Assembly (NCBI GenBank): GCA_036365455.1
Contig: JAWQUS010000020.1
Span: 5,119,001-5,183,000, forward strand
DNA from: Macrosoma leucophasiata
Lineage: Eukaryota; Arthropoda; Insecta; Lepidoptera; Hedylidae
Length of the DNA: 64,000 bases
Direction: 5' to 3'
In this document: piece by piece, positions 58,501 through 61,146 of the stretch
Numbering within the stretch: position 1 is the stretch's first letter
How the letters are laid out: each line of letters opens with the position of its first letter
Program-made: the position numbers and the translations under genes
Notes under the pieces: generated by a model
What the model was told of the DNA's origin: nothing
Seen by the model: the letters and a program-made list of their open reading frames with translations, nothing else
Databases searched by the model: none

Positions 58501-59725
58501 TATAAACATTGCCACTCCGTTTTATGTACGTGTCAAAATTAGAATTTGACACATCTATTAAACAAAATAAGATCTTTACGATATTCAATAGACTGAAAAG
58601 TCTATTATATCGGTTGCCTAACTAGCATAGTTGGTAATAGATGGCGCTACTGCTACCATAAAGCAATGCAATAGATGTGAAGGAAAGATTTGACAAATCG
58701 GGCAGTGCTTCAGTAGCTCAATTGGAAGAGCGGCTGGACTAGATTCCCAGTAGGTCGCGAGTTCGAGTCTCGCCTGAAGTCAAATTTTTCTTTCCATTTT
58801 TCTTTAAAAATAAAAAAAAAACAAAATAAGGTTTGAAAGTTCCACTATTAAAGTAAAGTCGTATCAAAATTGCGGCCTGTGAATAAGAGGCAGTTCACTT
58901 TATAGGAGATTTAGGGAACGATTATGTCTAAACCTTTTATCTATTGATTGAAAGAGTCAAATGAACCAGATCATATTGTCAACGGTATATTATTGATTCG
59001 GTTCTACATGATCGTACGAATGACACATTTTTATTTTTTTTATTTTTTTATATTATGGAAGTGGCAAACAAGCATGCAGTTCACATTGATGTTAAGTGAT
59101 GACTGCAGCCTATAGACACCCACACAAAGACCAAGGTCAAAATGCAGATGCGTTGCCACTCCTGAGGCCTAAGGTGGTTATGCCTCTGTGCCGGAAATTA
59201 CAGGGCCGTACATTACCACCTGACCGGAACACGATAGTGCTGAACACTACCATTTAGCGGCAAGTATATTAGGTAATGCGGTGGTGCCTACGCCCGCGAG
59301 CTCCGTCACTGGAGCTCTACCACCAGTTGAAAACCATATCTTCGGCCCCGTAACAACTTATCACAGAGACATTTCAATTATGGTCTCAGGGGTGGCAAGG
59401 CAACTGCATTTTGAACTCTGGCCTTAGTGTGGGTCTATACTACGTCATCACTTAACATCAACGTGAACTGCATGCTTGTTTCCCATCTTTATTACATAAA
59501 ACATCCTTATTGTATGGGACTAAAAACAACTGGCGAATGTCGTAGATTGCATGTTTTCAAGAATGCATATATTCATCTCTGCATTCATGCGTGAAGAGAG
59601 CTAAAATATATATACAGGTACATTGTTTCTTTTCAGACGTACCCTACGATGCCGAATCTATTTTGAAAGCTTTGAACGTCAGTTTATCAGAATTCATACT
59701 GACGAATAAAAGAAGCAGTGATTAA
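31474..59725 (+). CDS. Aldehyde oxidase, complete gene, 16 coding exons
   Basis: Exons: 31474-31516, 45260-45429, 46891-47051, 47508-47884, 50407-50630, 51330-51432, 52245-52372, 52817-53101, 53226-53510, 53864-54357, 54915-55098, 55716-55911, 56436-57205, 57616-57808, 58116-58229, 59637-59725; 3816 nt, 1271 residues, all junctions GT-AG and in phase. Order: plant-type 2Fe-2S (CHQGGCGSC), second 2Fe-2S (GYCTPG, CRCTGY), FAD domain (AGNLMLKH; about 230-500), molybdopterin domain with GGGFGGK (766-772), ARAPG, GIEMGQG and the catalytic Glu in GEMG (about 1208). ARAPG rather than the FRGFG of xanthine dehydrogenase points to aldehyde oxidase. It oxidises aldehydes to acids with O2 in the cytosol; roles in odorant or xenobiotic breakdown are inferred from insect relatives. 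Length is normal for the family. Intron 1 (13.7 kb) hosts an LTR retrotransposon. Confidence 0.95.
31882..31905. repeat. TA dinucleotide microsatellite
   Basis: A run of TA repeats in intron 1 of the aldehyde oxidase gene. Confidence 0.7.
32132..32433. repeat. MITE-3, copy with expanded middle
   Basis: Ends AGAAATGTTGCGCATCGACC and GGCTCGATGTGAAATATTTC match the 33389-33601 copy. Confidence 0.6.
32700..33175. repeat. Interspersed repeat with internal tandem units
   Basis: The segment TTGTTGTTATAGCGGCAACA recurs about four times between 32885 and 33050 with changes such as CGGGAACAG. It is followed by CATCACGGTTCATCAGATAC and ends GAACCCTAAAAA, sequences widely seen in moth repeats. Confidence 0.55.
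33389..33601. repeat. MITE-3, intact copy
   Basis: About 213 bp. Ends AGAAATAATGCACATCGAGC and GTCGACGTGCATTATTTCT are inverted repeats, and the arms pair further inward (AGAGCGTTATCT / AGATAACGC). Non-coding. Confidence 0.7.
33719..34005 (+). repeat. Family A repeat, diverged copy
   Basis: The head reads CTCCGTGGTAGAGCTCTAGT. The core and the tail-side AACTTGTTTGCCACTT are present, but no A-tail remains. Confidence 0.65.
34031..34330 (-). repeat. RTE-like retroposon 3' part with TCA tail
   Basis: Starts with the simple repeat TCATCATCATCATCATTT, followed by CAGCCGTAAGACGTCCACAG; its distal part GGAATGGTTTGACCGCCATT is shared with the repeat D copies at 11880 and 48010. Triplet tails of this kind are typical of RTE-type elements and their non-autonomous relatives. 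Confidence 0.55.
34915..35291 (-). repeat. 3' LTR
   Basis: 377 bp. Base-by-base reading against 42304-42680 shows no difference. The env-like frame ends 22 nt inside it. A short internal duplication (TGTGCAATGGTCGCTGATG) occurs twice. Confidence 0.95.
35270..36898 (-). CDS. Env-like glycoprotein of the LTR element
   Basis: 542 codons as listed, ending in the 3' LTR. A furin-type cleavage motif RSKR lies at about residues 55-58, followed by a glycine-rich fusion-peptide-like segment. A hydrophobic membrane span is at about 457-474, followed by a 68-residue tail. This layout is that of insect errantivirus Env, related to baculovirus F proteins. The frame is open upstream into the end of pol and has no ATG at its start, and no signal peptide is encoded here, so translation probably needs a spliced mRNA. 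Uninterrupted. Confidence 0.85.
   Translation of the reverse strand: MEDIHLQIDQVNSQMADLRPLINNKTFSLFDPHIEHLNSKITLIINKISLFESSRSKRGLIDGLGSIIKSISGNLDYTDAIKYEKAINTLRNNEHKLEQEINNHISFNSKFISHSSQIISNIVTNQDKMSKALNLILESNAHRDTDLIKYAHLAQHLLILGDNIEDLYEELQNLENTLTFIRASSTPYSLFSLDEVKDMLSKLRILYSNNEILNIEVRHFYEIIKLGYFYVGKQVVIVIKVPIVVPSTYDFYKLSLVPNKNQETLITPSPFIALSSLDYRYIETECPKMNTLYLCESTRSLQIQHEPDCIQHLIAHQELQSTCKLTPVVLTSEALEALDDKHYTLSFPVPTKVKIYCGQEQYRTLQGSYLAVIPLNCHLKTPSFTIANSNDHIKGHVVKIIEMPISNDTSKAKNYPKLILNSPSLQKLHTLSNDIAMQSPIQLDDITDPVVYHTTIPMYLALTGTCALIATLLYRRSRTTTVSRDITETFSSTPEIAYAIPAPRNIDPSQIRVDSGCLPATILNKSCDTRCSSGGGVTHSQP
35292..35300 (-). other. Polypurine tract
   Basis: Minus-strand GGGTGGAGG directly before the 3' LTR, the expected plus-strand DNA primer site for reverse transcription. 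Confidence 0.7.
36990..40685 (-). CDS. Pol polyprotein of the LTR element
   Basis: Open for about 1231 codons from the last upstream stop at 40686-40688; the first Met is well inside. Domain order: aspartic protease (DTGA, near 40563), reverse transcriptase with TLDLASGFYQV and the catalytic YLDD (near 39340), RNase H (TTDAS), integrase with an HHCC zinc motif (ending CTVCGQAK) and the DDE triad (D in HLDLF, D in ITDGGPEF, E in GIVERFH). It lies in the -1 frame relative to gag and overlaps it by 46 nt, so it is expected to be made as a frameshift fusion. All catalytic motifs are intact. Confidence 0.93.
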   Translation of the reverse strand, partial: KSGFFHNSEIRQTKIEINLQIQRQLPFIKIANPPLKLLIDTGANQSFISPDAVEKFYSNIPCNYEPFEVTNIHATTRNNYSLTLPCFSEFNESCDITLFIYKFHNYFDGLIGLDMLEKLESNIDLKNKALITRNSTNPLCMYDSRNCNLYEDIIPANTSKLIRVPINFHDGDVIIPEQIISHCTVRDCVTTVRNSRGFIEITNPTKHDVVFSMDRPISAELFNEQFTRAQQPSDRVSEVLSRLRTDHLNPEERANLESLCAQYADVFYLDGEALTFTNKIKHTIRTTDELPVYTKTYRYPFVHRQEVQDQITKMLDQGIIRHSQSAWSSPIWVVPKKADASGKSKWRIVIDFRKVNEKTIDDKYPIPNINDVLDKLGNCHYFTTLDLASGFYQVEMDSADIQKTAFNVEHGHFEFLRMPMGLKNSPSTFQRVMDDVLRDLQNVICLVYLDDIIVFSVSLQEHMVNLGKVFKRLRESNFKIQMDKSEFLKLETAYLGHIISKDGIKPNPDKITAIQRFPIPKTTTEIKRFLGLLGYYRKFIPDFARITKPMTQCLKKGSKITFNDPKYIDCFEKCKVLLTNDPILQYPDFTRDFVLTTDASNYAIGAVLSQGSIGNDKPIAYASRTLNSSETNYSTIEKELLAIVWATKYFRPYLFGRKFKIVTDHRPLQWVMSLKEPGSRLTRWRLKLSEYNFTTIYKQGKQNTNADALSRIEINNEDTSSIVVNVSEKPDSTIGSETLTAPTNNALPDNSDTATAHTSIESPILEVPITDYPLNRFSRQICFILVGDIKKRPTVTKPFETHTRTTIQLSENNLTNDVINAVKEHVNPKVRTGLIIHPSLAMYKIIPIIQDNFKSSSMNMVLTKVELENVKDYLRQQNIIKKYHEGKTNHRGITECHLALSSRYYWPKMKEHIAKYINECTVCGQAKYDRNPIKQRFNIVPPPSKPFEIIHLDLFTAQTEKFLTIVDAFSKYAQAYHLRDSTALSVVQALLVLCTHHGVPLTIITDGGPEFTNQIFSEFTRVHKIIHHKILAHSPNDNGIVERFHSTVLEHLRILKLEKRNDPVVNLMPYAILAYNSSIHSFTKCRPLDLITGHFDPRDPVDIDLAEHLFQQYSQDHRKRMTQVYDLINQTSLHDRTQLTENRNKDRELETDYAPDQQVFVRNPMASRQKLAPRYTQDTVLADLPIHIYTKKKRGPVAKSRLKRSPKIPTLLQDTTMAGGFTSDQRTRDNN
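40640..41905 (-). CDS. Gag protein of the LTR element
   Basis: 421 codons with an ATG at 41903-41905. The N-terminal half is helical, beginning MSVDLVDQVYKAL with a LPEFDG motif typical of gypsy-group capsids. The middle is Pro/Arg-rich, and the C-terminus is Tyr-rich and acidic. No CCHC zinc knuckle is present, as is usual in errantivirus Gag. The frame stops at 40640-40642, within the pol overlap. Confidence 0.88.
   Translation of the reverse strand: MSVDLVDQVYKALRLLPEFDGNTNVLTRFIHLCDQLVTQFVRAEPGFELSNLALLNGILNKVTGHAARTINSNGIPDTWQGIRSALINNFSDQRDKTALYNDLALLTQRHLTPSEFYEKCQSLFSTIMTYVTLHESIPTTIEAKRALYKKLTLQAYVRGLKEPLGSHIRCMRPETIEKALEFVHEEVNTLYQKQRDDRLQERRAGQSTSSFDTNYVKPFNVSIPRPFMLTPPYSNMPGPSRPMYQPPPPRPMEAWRPQVPQYRGPSRTQQMFSAPPPNYRPQSNVFRLAQPRPGYTSLNENGPKPMSGVSHFVSKPVPRQLTGHDWTKHGNPPPSNYFKSREMNINETDCYDYNEYPDYACEYYYDRSYSEPCVYEPVSEPSSYYPSNYIPAYVEEHQEVSEGTPAENQDFSITRKSDKPR
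42286..42304 (-). other. Primer-binding site (serine tRNA type)
   Basis: Minus-strand TGGCGCAGTCGGTAGGATT directly at the 5' LTR boundary. It is complementary to the CCA-bearing 3' end of insect serine tRNA as known for 17.6/297-type elements. Confidence 0.8.
42304..42680 (-). repeat. 5' LTR
   Basis: 377 bp, identical by eye to the 3' LTR. The terminal T overlaps the primer-binding site. Confidence 0.95.
42685..43300. other. Intron sequence, nothing recognised
   Basis: AT-rich sequence of aldehyde oxidase intron 1 to the right of the LTR element. Only short frames and a CTT-rich patch near 43240 were seen. Confidence 0.4.
43312..43395 (+). repeat. SINE-1 3' end fragment
   Basis: CACCCACGACTCGCCGG and TACCTCTGCCTACCCCTTCG match the 3' part of the SINE at 54446-54757; the tRNA head is absent. 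Confidence 0.6.
43410..43691. mobile_element. Helitron-like ends
   Basis: CGTACGAAGTCGCGGGCACA followed by CTAG at 43688-43691 is a Helitron-type 3' terminus. CAAACAAACAAACTCTTCAG at about 43415 is the reverse complement of the usual 5' end of such moth elements, so two fragments in opposite orientations may be present. Confidence 0.45.
44275..44365 (+). repeat. Repeat C fragment
   Basis: CTTGTACTTTGACAGAGGGA and CCGGTGGCCCGCGTTGCTCT match one end of repeat C. Confidence 0.6.
44671..44935 (-). repeat. SINE-1, tRNA-derived, minus-strand copy
   Basis: The minus strand shows an A-box-like TAGCGAAGTGGTAGCAGG and a B box GGTTCGATTCCCGGG, then the conserved body and a 3' region with CCTACCCCTTGG. 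Confidence 0.75.
44990..45235 (+). repeat. Repeat D, ending 24 bp before aldehyde oxidase exon 2
   Basis: Contains CACTGCTGTGCAAGAGTCTC, TCCAATGCGGATTGGTGG and CTATCGGATGTTTTCAAACC. Its end leaves only a short stretch for the polypyrimidine tract and acceptor of exon 2. Confidence 0.7.
45260..45429 (+). CDS. Aldehyde oxidase exon 2
   Basis: First 2Fe-2S domain, residues 15-71, with the ligand motif C-HQ-GGC-GS-C. Acceptor TAATTTCAG and donor TCG|GTAAGT. Confidence 0.93.
45437..45545 (-). repeat. Family A repeat, tail-end fragment
   Basis: Begins 8 bp after the exon 2 donor with TTATGTAATGAAGTTGGCCA; only the tail-side half is present. Confidence 0.6.
45595..45760 (+). repeat. Family A repeat, head-side copy
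   Basis: The head GGTAGAGCTCCAGTGATGGA through the GGCCTCAGGAGTGGTAACGC block; the tail is lost. An inverted head fragment follows at 45757-45815. Confidence 0.65.
45925..46208 (-). repeat. Dispersed repeat, family A, full length
   Basis: In aldehyde oxidase intron 2. The T-run, TAATGGAAGTGG block, core, and GAGTTCTACCTCCATTAAAT end are all present. Confidence 0.78.
46620..46866 (-). repeat. SINE-1, minus-strand copy
   Basis: The A box TAGCGTAGTGGTAGCAGGCC is well preserved at 46836-46855 (minus); the B box is mutated (the plus strand reads GACCCAGGAAAAGAACGCAG). It ends 24 bp before exon 3. Confidence 0.72.
46891..47051 (+). CDS. Aldehyde oxidase exon 3
   Basis: Residues 72-125: CLVLVFSCHGWEI (fourth ligand region of the first cluster) and CGYCTPGWVMQM, the first two cysteines of the second 2Fe-2S cluster. 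Donor AG|GTGAGA, phase 2. Confidence 0.93.
47379..47467 (+). repeat. MITE-2 left half
   Basis: AGCCTGGGTTGCACCAAGAT and ATTTCACATCCTTCTAACTT match the left arm of the copies at 25258 and 28991. The right arm is missing and is replaced by a T-run. Confidence 0.65.
47508..47884 (+). CDS. Aldehyde oxidase exon 4
   Basis: Residues up to 250. NQCRCTGYRSILD completes the second 2Fe-2S cluster, followed by the linker and the start of the FAD domain (YMLADGNTAKG). Donor AAAAG|GTATCG. Confidence 0.93.
47945..48400 (-). repeat. Repeat D, longest copy
   Basis: Reads on the minus strand from CAACCCTTGATACGTCCCAC to the distal part with TGGAATGGTTTGACCGCC and the CACTGGAAGGCGGAGGTC end. It immediately precedes the non-LTR fragment at 48421. 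Confidence 0.7.
48421..50090 (+). pseudogene. Non-LTR retrotransposon 3' part with RNase H domain
   Basis: A frame of 452 codons at 48469-49827 contains the RT thumb region (VKYLGLWFD, RSRLDYASFLF, LERVQNQAMRIIGG) and a full RNase H domain: YTDGS, VELLAIQEAL, FTDSKSS, WIPAHTGFSGNEMADQLA. One in-frame TAA at 49825-49827 interrupts it; the same frame continues (VEDVYHILVEC) to TAA at 49981-49983. A 3' UTR and A-tail (to about 50090) follow. RNase H after RT indicates an I/R1/LOA/jockey-group element, 5'-truncated. Confidence 0.8.
50135..50288 (-). repeat. Family A repeat, head-side fragment
   Basis: Ends TCACTGGAGCTCTACCACCC; the core is present, the tail side is missing. Confidence 0.65.
50407..50630 (+). 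CDS. Aldehyde oxidase exon 5
   Basis: FAD domain, residues 251-325: VLGANISLQDCI and LELVAHIPVRK. A nearer GT (CCA|GTAAGA) exists, but the family's VPVRN-type end favours the donor after AAG. Confidence 0.9.
50789..50809. repeat. Perfect 10-bp palindrome arms
   Basis: CGTGGTCCCG and CGGGACCACG separated by one G, in intron 5, within a GC-richer island (50740-50840). Confidence 0.6.
51056..51239. mobile_element. Short non-autonomous hAT element
   Basis: Ends CAGAGGTTCCCAAACT and CTTTGGGAATCACTG, with flanks GTCTAAAC and GTCTAAAT as a 7-of-8 target duplication. 184 bp, in aldehyde oxidase intron 5. Confidence 0.75.
51330..51432 (+). CDS. Aldehyde oxidase exon 6
   Basis: Encodes IGSLAGNLMLKH and FLLMETVGASM, the FAD-pyrophosphate contact region of the family. 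Phase 1 donor CG|GTGAGT. Confidence 0.92.
51546..51865 (-). pseudogene. Jockey-like retrotransposon 3' fragment
   Basis: The minus-strand frame reads FDLFDMVPPSHFLQRTTRR and RLDTWQCSTVRF, closely matching the plus-strand fragment at 16340-16460. The 3' end has CATCAGGTGGCCCGTCTGAT. In aldehyde oxidase intron 6. Confidence 0.75.
52245..52372 (+). CDS. Aldehyde oxidase exon 7
   Basis: Residues 360-402, SLTDFLGYNMRG and LDLKLPPF. The acceptor TTTTATCAG at 52244 gives the right phase; the next AG (52251) would break frame. Confidence 0.85.
52524..52739 (+). mobile_element. Short non-autonomous Helitron-like element
   Basis: From TATTATAAATGTAAAGGTTT to a GC hairpin (GCGGGCGGAGCCGCGGGC) and ATCAGCTAG at 52731-52739, followed by T. 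In intron 7. Confidence 0.7.
52817..53101 (+). CDS. Aldehyde oxidase exon 8
   Basis: C-terminal lobe of the FAD domain: MPRSQNALAIVNAGF and the KALKVLDSEV-like region (GALKVLDSEVYP). 95 codons, phase 0 on both sides. Confidence 0.93.
53226..53510 (+). CDS. Aldehyde oxidase exon 9
   Basis: End of the FAD domain and start of the molybdopterin domain, with QSSGEAEYANDVP, the usual entry of that domain, then FVLSTVHNGDV. Confidence 0.93.
53864..54357 (+). CDS. Aldehyde oxidase exon 10
   Basis: Molybdopterin domain, residues 593-757: IPGVLALFTAKDIPG, FYGQPIAIIVAERE and QYHYYLEPMTCVVVP. Phase 2 donor AA|GTGAGT. Confidence 0.95.
54446..54757 (+). repeat. SINE-1, full-length tRNA-derived copy
   Basis: A box in TAGCGTAGTGGTAGCAGGCC, B box GGTTCGATTCCCGGGTCGGG, a body of about 200 bp, and a 3' end CCTACCCCTTCGAGGATTAT ending in a T/C run. 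The best preserved of the five SINE-1 copies; it lies in intron 10. Confidence 0.85.
54915..55098 (+). CDS. Aldehyde oxidase exon 11
   Basis: Carries RRLGGGFGGK, the molybdopterin-binding loop, and PCRFILPIETN. Confidence 0.95.
55099..55715. other. Intron 11, no gene seen
   Basis: Contains a GAAA microsatellite at 55384-55404 and ordinary AT-rich sequence. The 107-codon minus-strand frame here shows no domain. Confidence 0.45.
55716..55911 (+). CDS. Aldehyde oxidase exon 12
   Basis: VDTNGKIQYLNAEIVEDGG through NTFARAPG. ARAPG marks the substrate pocket and separates aldehyde oxidase from xanthine dehydrogenase. Donor CAG|GTTGGT. Confidence 0.93.
56003..56235 (+). repeat. SINE-1, diverged copy
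   Basis: GGTCTAGTGGAAGCCACTAC and GCCACCTGTTACATGGGCCA match SINE-1; the B box is degraded. Confidence 0.65.
56436..57205 (+). CDS. Aldehyde oxidase exon 13
   Basis: 770 nt, the largest exon: TMEGISCIENIMEHISYAV, NRWMKKAIKIS, GGIEMGQGVNTK and SYSFVASNNVFSGSS, the molybdenum-site segments. The second aldehyde oxidase has a homologous exon of exactly the same length. Confidence 0.96.
57206..57615. other. Intron 13, nothing recognised
   Basis: 410 bp of AT-rich sequence without repeats that could be matched within the window. Confidence 0.4.
57616..57808 (+). CDS. Aldehyde oxidase exon 14
   Basis: VQGAYVQGLSYYTTEKFVYD and DIPVDFRVKL. 193 nt, the same length as its counterpart at 62580-62772. 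Confidence 0.95.
58116..58229 (+). CDS. Aldehyde oxidase exon 15
   Basis: AVGEMGICSSYGILHALRAC; the Glu of GEMG is the catalytic base. One codon longer than the counterpart in the second gene. Confidence 0.95.
58240..58495. repeat. Repeat C copy
   Basis: GGCGACAGGTGCAGGCCCAA, then an internal part with CGCACGCATTTCTCCCCGCA, ending CCGCCGCGCCCGGTGG and GTGTTGCTCTATGGC. The intact equivalent of the interrupted copy at 30700-31192. Confidence 0.65.
58707..58780 (+). tRNA. tRNA-like sequence (tyrosine-like, possibly pseudogene)
   Basis: 74 nt. The acceptor arm GCTTCAG/CTGAAGT pairs over 7 positions (one G-T), the D arm GCTC/GAGC is perfect, and the T arm GCGAG/CTCGC is perfect with loop TTCGAGT. 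The region between D and T arms is 25 nt instead of 23, so the anticodon stem pairs only as CTGG/CCAG with a 9-nt loop, and no standard anticodon can be assigned. The sequence resembles insect tRNA-Tyr around TGGACT. It is probably a degenerate tRNA or a SINE head. In intron 15. Confidence 0.5.
59033..59328 (-). repeat. Dispersed repeat, family A, full length
   Basis: One of the cleanest copies: T-run, GGAAGTGGCAAACAAGCATG, core, and GGAGCTCTACCACCAGT. Confidence 0.82.
59340..59510 (+). repeat. Family A repeat, tail-side copy
   Basis: Faces the preceding copy. CAACTGCATTTTGAACTCTG and GTGAACTGCATGCTTGTTTC with ATTACATAAAA at the end; the head is missing. Confidence 0.65.
59637..59725 (+). 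CDS. Aldehyde oxidase exon 16 (last)
   Basis: 29 codons ending LSEFILTNKRSSD and TAA at 59723-59725. The acceptor TTCTTTTCAG keeps phase. Matches the ESILKAL segment of the second gene's last exon. Confidence 0.9.
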
Positions 59726-59918
59726 GGCTTCAAATAGACTATAGAACGTGTCCATTAGTCGCGGTTAACGGATGCACACGACAAGTAAGCATAGGCGTGA
59801 AACCTCCATAGAACCAGATCGCTTTCAGACGTCTGATCGCGTAAAACTTGAAAGCCACGGCCGCGCCTAATAGACGAGAGAGAGAATAAGTTTTGAGATT
59901 AATAGGTAGCCTTATTAC

Positions 59919-60320
59919 GACACGGTATTCAGGGTCCGGCAGAAAGGGTGGGCGTAACCTCGCACCGATATGCCGCTTATTACACTATCCGATCGACAGG
60001 GCCCTAACTCAGTCAGAGTACAAATATGAACATTAAGAAAACTACGTACAAAACGTTGAAACGGCACAATCACACAAACAAGCGTATCAACGAGGCCCCT
60101 AAGCGGTTCTCGCGGTGCTGCAGCTCCGAGTCACTCGCTACTAGAGCGTCGATGCGCATGTTTGCGTGAGTGTGCGGTTTTTAACCTTTTGTACGTAGTT
60201 TCCATACTGTTCATATTTGTACTGTGTGTAGTTAGGGCGTTAGACTGACTGGGCCTATCCGGTCGCCCTAATTAGGGACCCTAACTCCTGACCCTTGCCA
60301 TCGGACCCTGAATACCGTGC
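59919..60320. repeat. Long inverted-repeat element downstream of the aldehyde oxidase
   Basis: CACGGTATTCAGGGTCCG at the left and CGGACCCTGAATACCGTG at the right are inverted repeats. Further in, AGTACAAATATGAACA and AAAACTACGTACAAAA each recur in reverse complement. About 400 bp, non-coding. Confidence 0.7.
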
Positions 60321-60477
60321 CGTGTAATTAATTAGCTTTGAAGTTTTGTGAAATTTTAAAATAGTGAGTACCTATCTGTTTATAACCTAAGAACACATCA
60401 TCATATAACATCTGTTTATTTAGTGTGGCTTTATTGCGCCGAGTTAAAGGTCTGATTGTTTTGAATTGAAGTGCCGT

Positions 60478-60785
60478 AATTAACCTTTCGAGCACGGCGG
60501 CCAATTTTAACGGAGGCTAGCCAACTACGCTGGCGATATTATAGTGTATAGGTGTATGCGCAAGCGCAGGTGCGCTCCCAGCTCCCACACTCTCATGGTC
60601 CGGTGGGATGGCACTGACGGCAGTCTGATAGATATCGGGCGCAGGCCCAACGGCTTTACGTGCTCTCCGAGGCTCTGCTTCTGGGGAATTACTCACAGAA
60701 AAAAGCTTTTTCCCGATTTGGGAATCGAACCCGGTATCTCTGGCTTTAACATTGCGATTGCGACCACTGGACCGACAAACAGATC
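60478..60785 (-). repeat. tRNA-derived SINE (second family), minus strand
   Basis: Minus-strand A box region GTCGGTCCAGTGGTCGC and B box GGTTCGATTCCCAAA (in 60720-60775), followed by a GC-rich body (GGAGCGCACCTGCGCTTGCG). It lies between the two convergent aldehyde oxidase genes. Confidence 0.7.
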
Positions 60786-60975
60786 ATAAATACAGACAGA
60801 CATACATATTCGTATTTAATATATTATTATTATTGGTTAGGTATGTTAATTACGTATAAGTACACTTTTTATCTTCGCACCGAGAATTGAACCTATATTA
60901 TAAACTAATTATAAAACATGTAATAAAAAATCAATGTTCTTAATGATTATTATATTATTTGTTATTGATTTGTGT

Positions 60976-60981
60976 TTTATT
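60976..60981 (-). terminator. Polyadenylation signal of the second aldehyde oxidase
   Basis: Minus-strand AATAAA about 95 bp past the stop codon of the minus-strand gene. Confidence 0.5.
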
Positions 60982-61072
60982 AATATTCCAGTTAACTTTT
61001 ACATTGTCAACAATTCTTATATTTTTAGCAATAAGTACATTTAGTTAAAGGTAATAAGATAAAAGTATAATT

Positions 61073-61146
61073 TTATGGGGTAACGCTAAATTCTGTCAAA
61101 TGAACATCCAATGCCTTCAGTATGGACTCCGTGACCAATGGAATAT
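61073..61146 (-). CDS. Second aldehyde oxidase, last exon
   Basis: Acceptor TTCTTTCACAG, then D-IPLVTESILKALDVHLTEF-SVTP and stop. 15 nt shorter than the neighbour's last exon. Confidence 0.88.

Noticed and set aside
31474..59725. Xanthine dehydrogenase as the identity of the first molybdo-flavoenzyme
   Set aside because: The substrate-pocket segment reads ARAPG and not the FRGFG type of xanthine dehydrogenase, and the length and motifs fit aldehyde oxidase.
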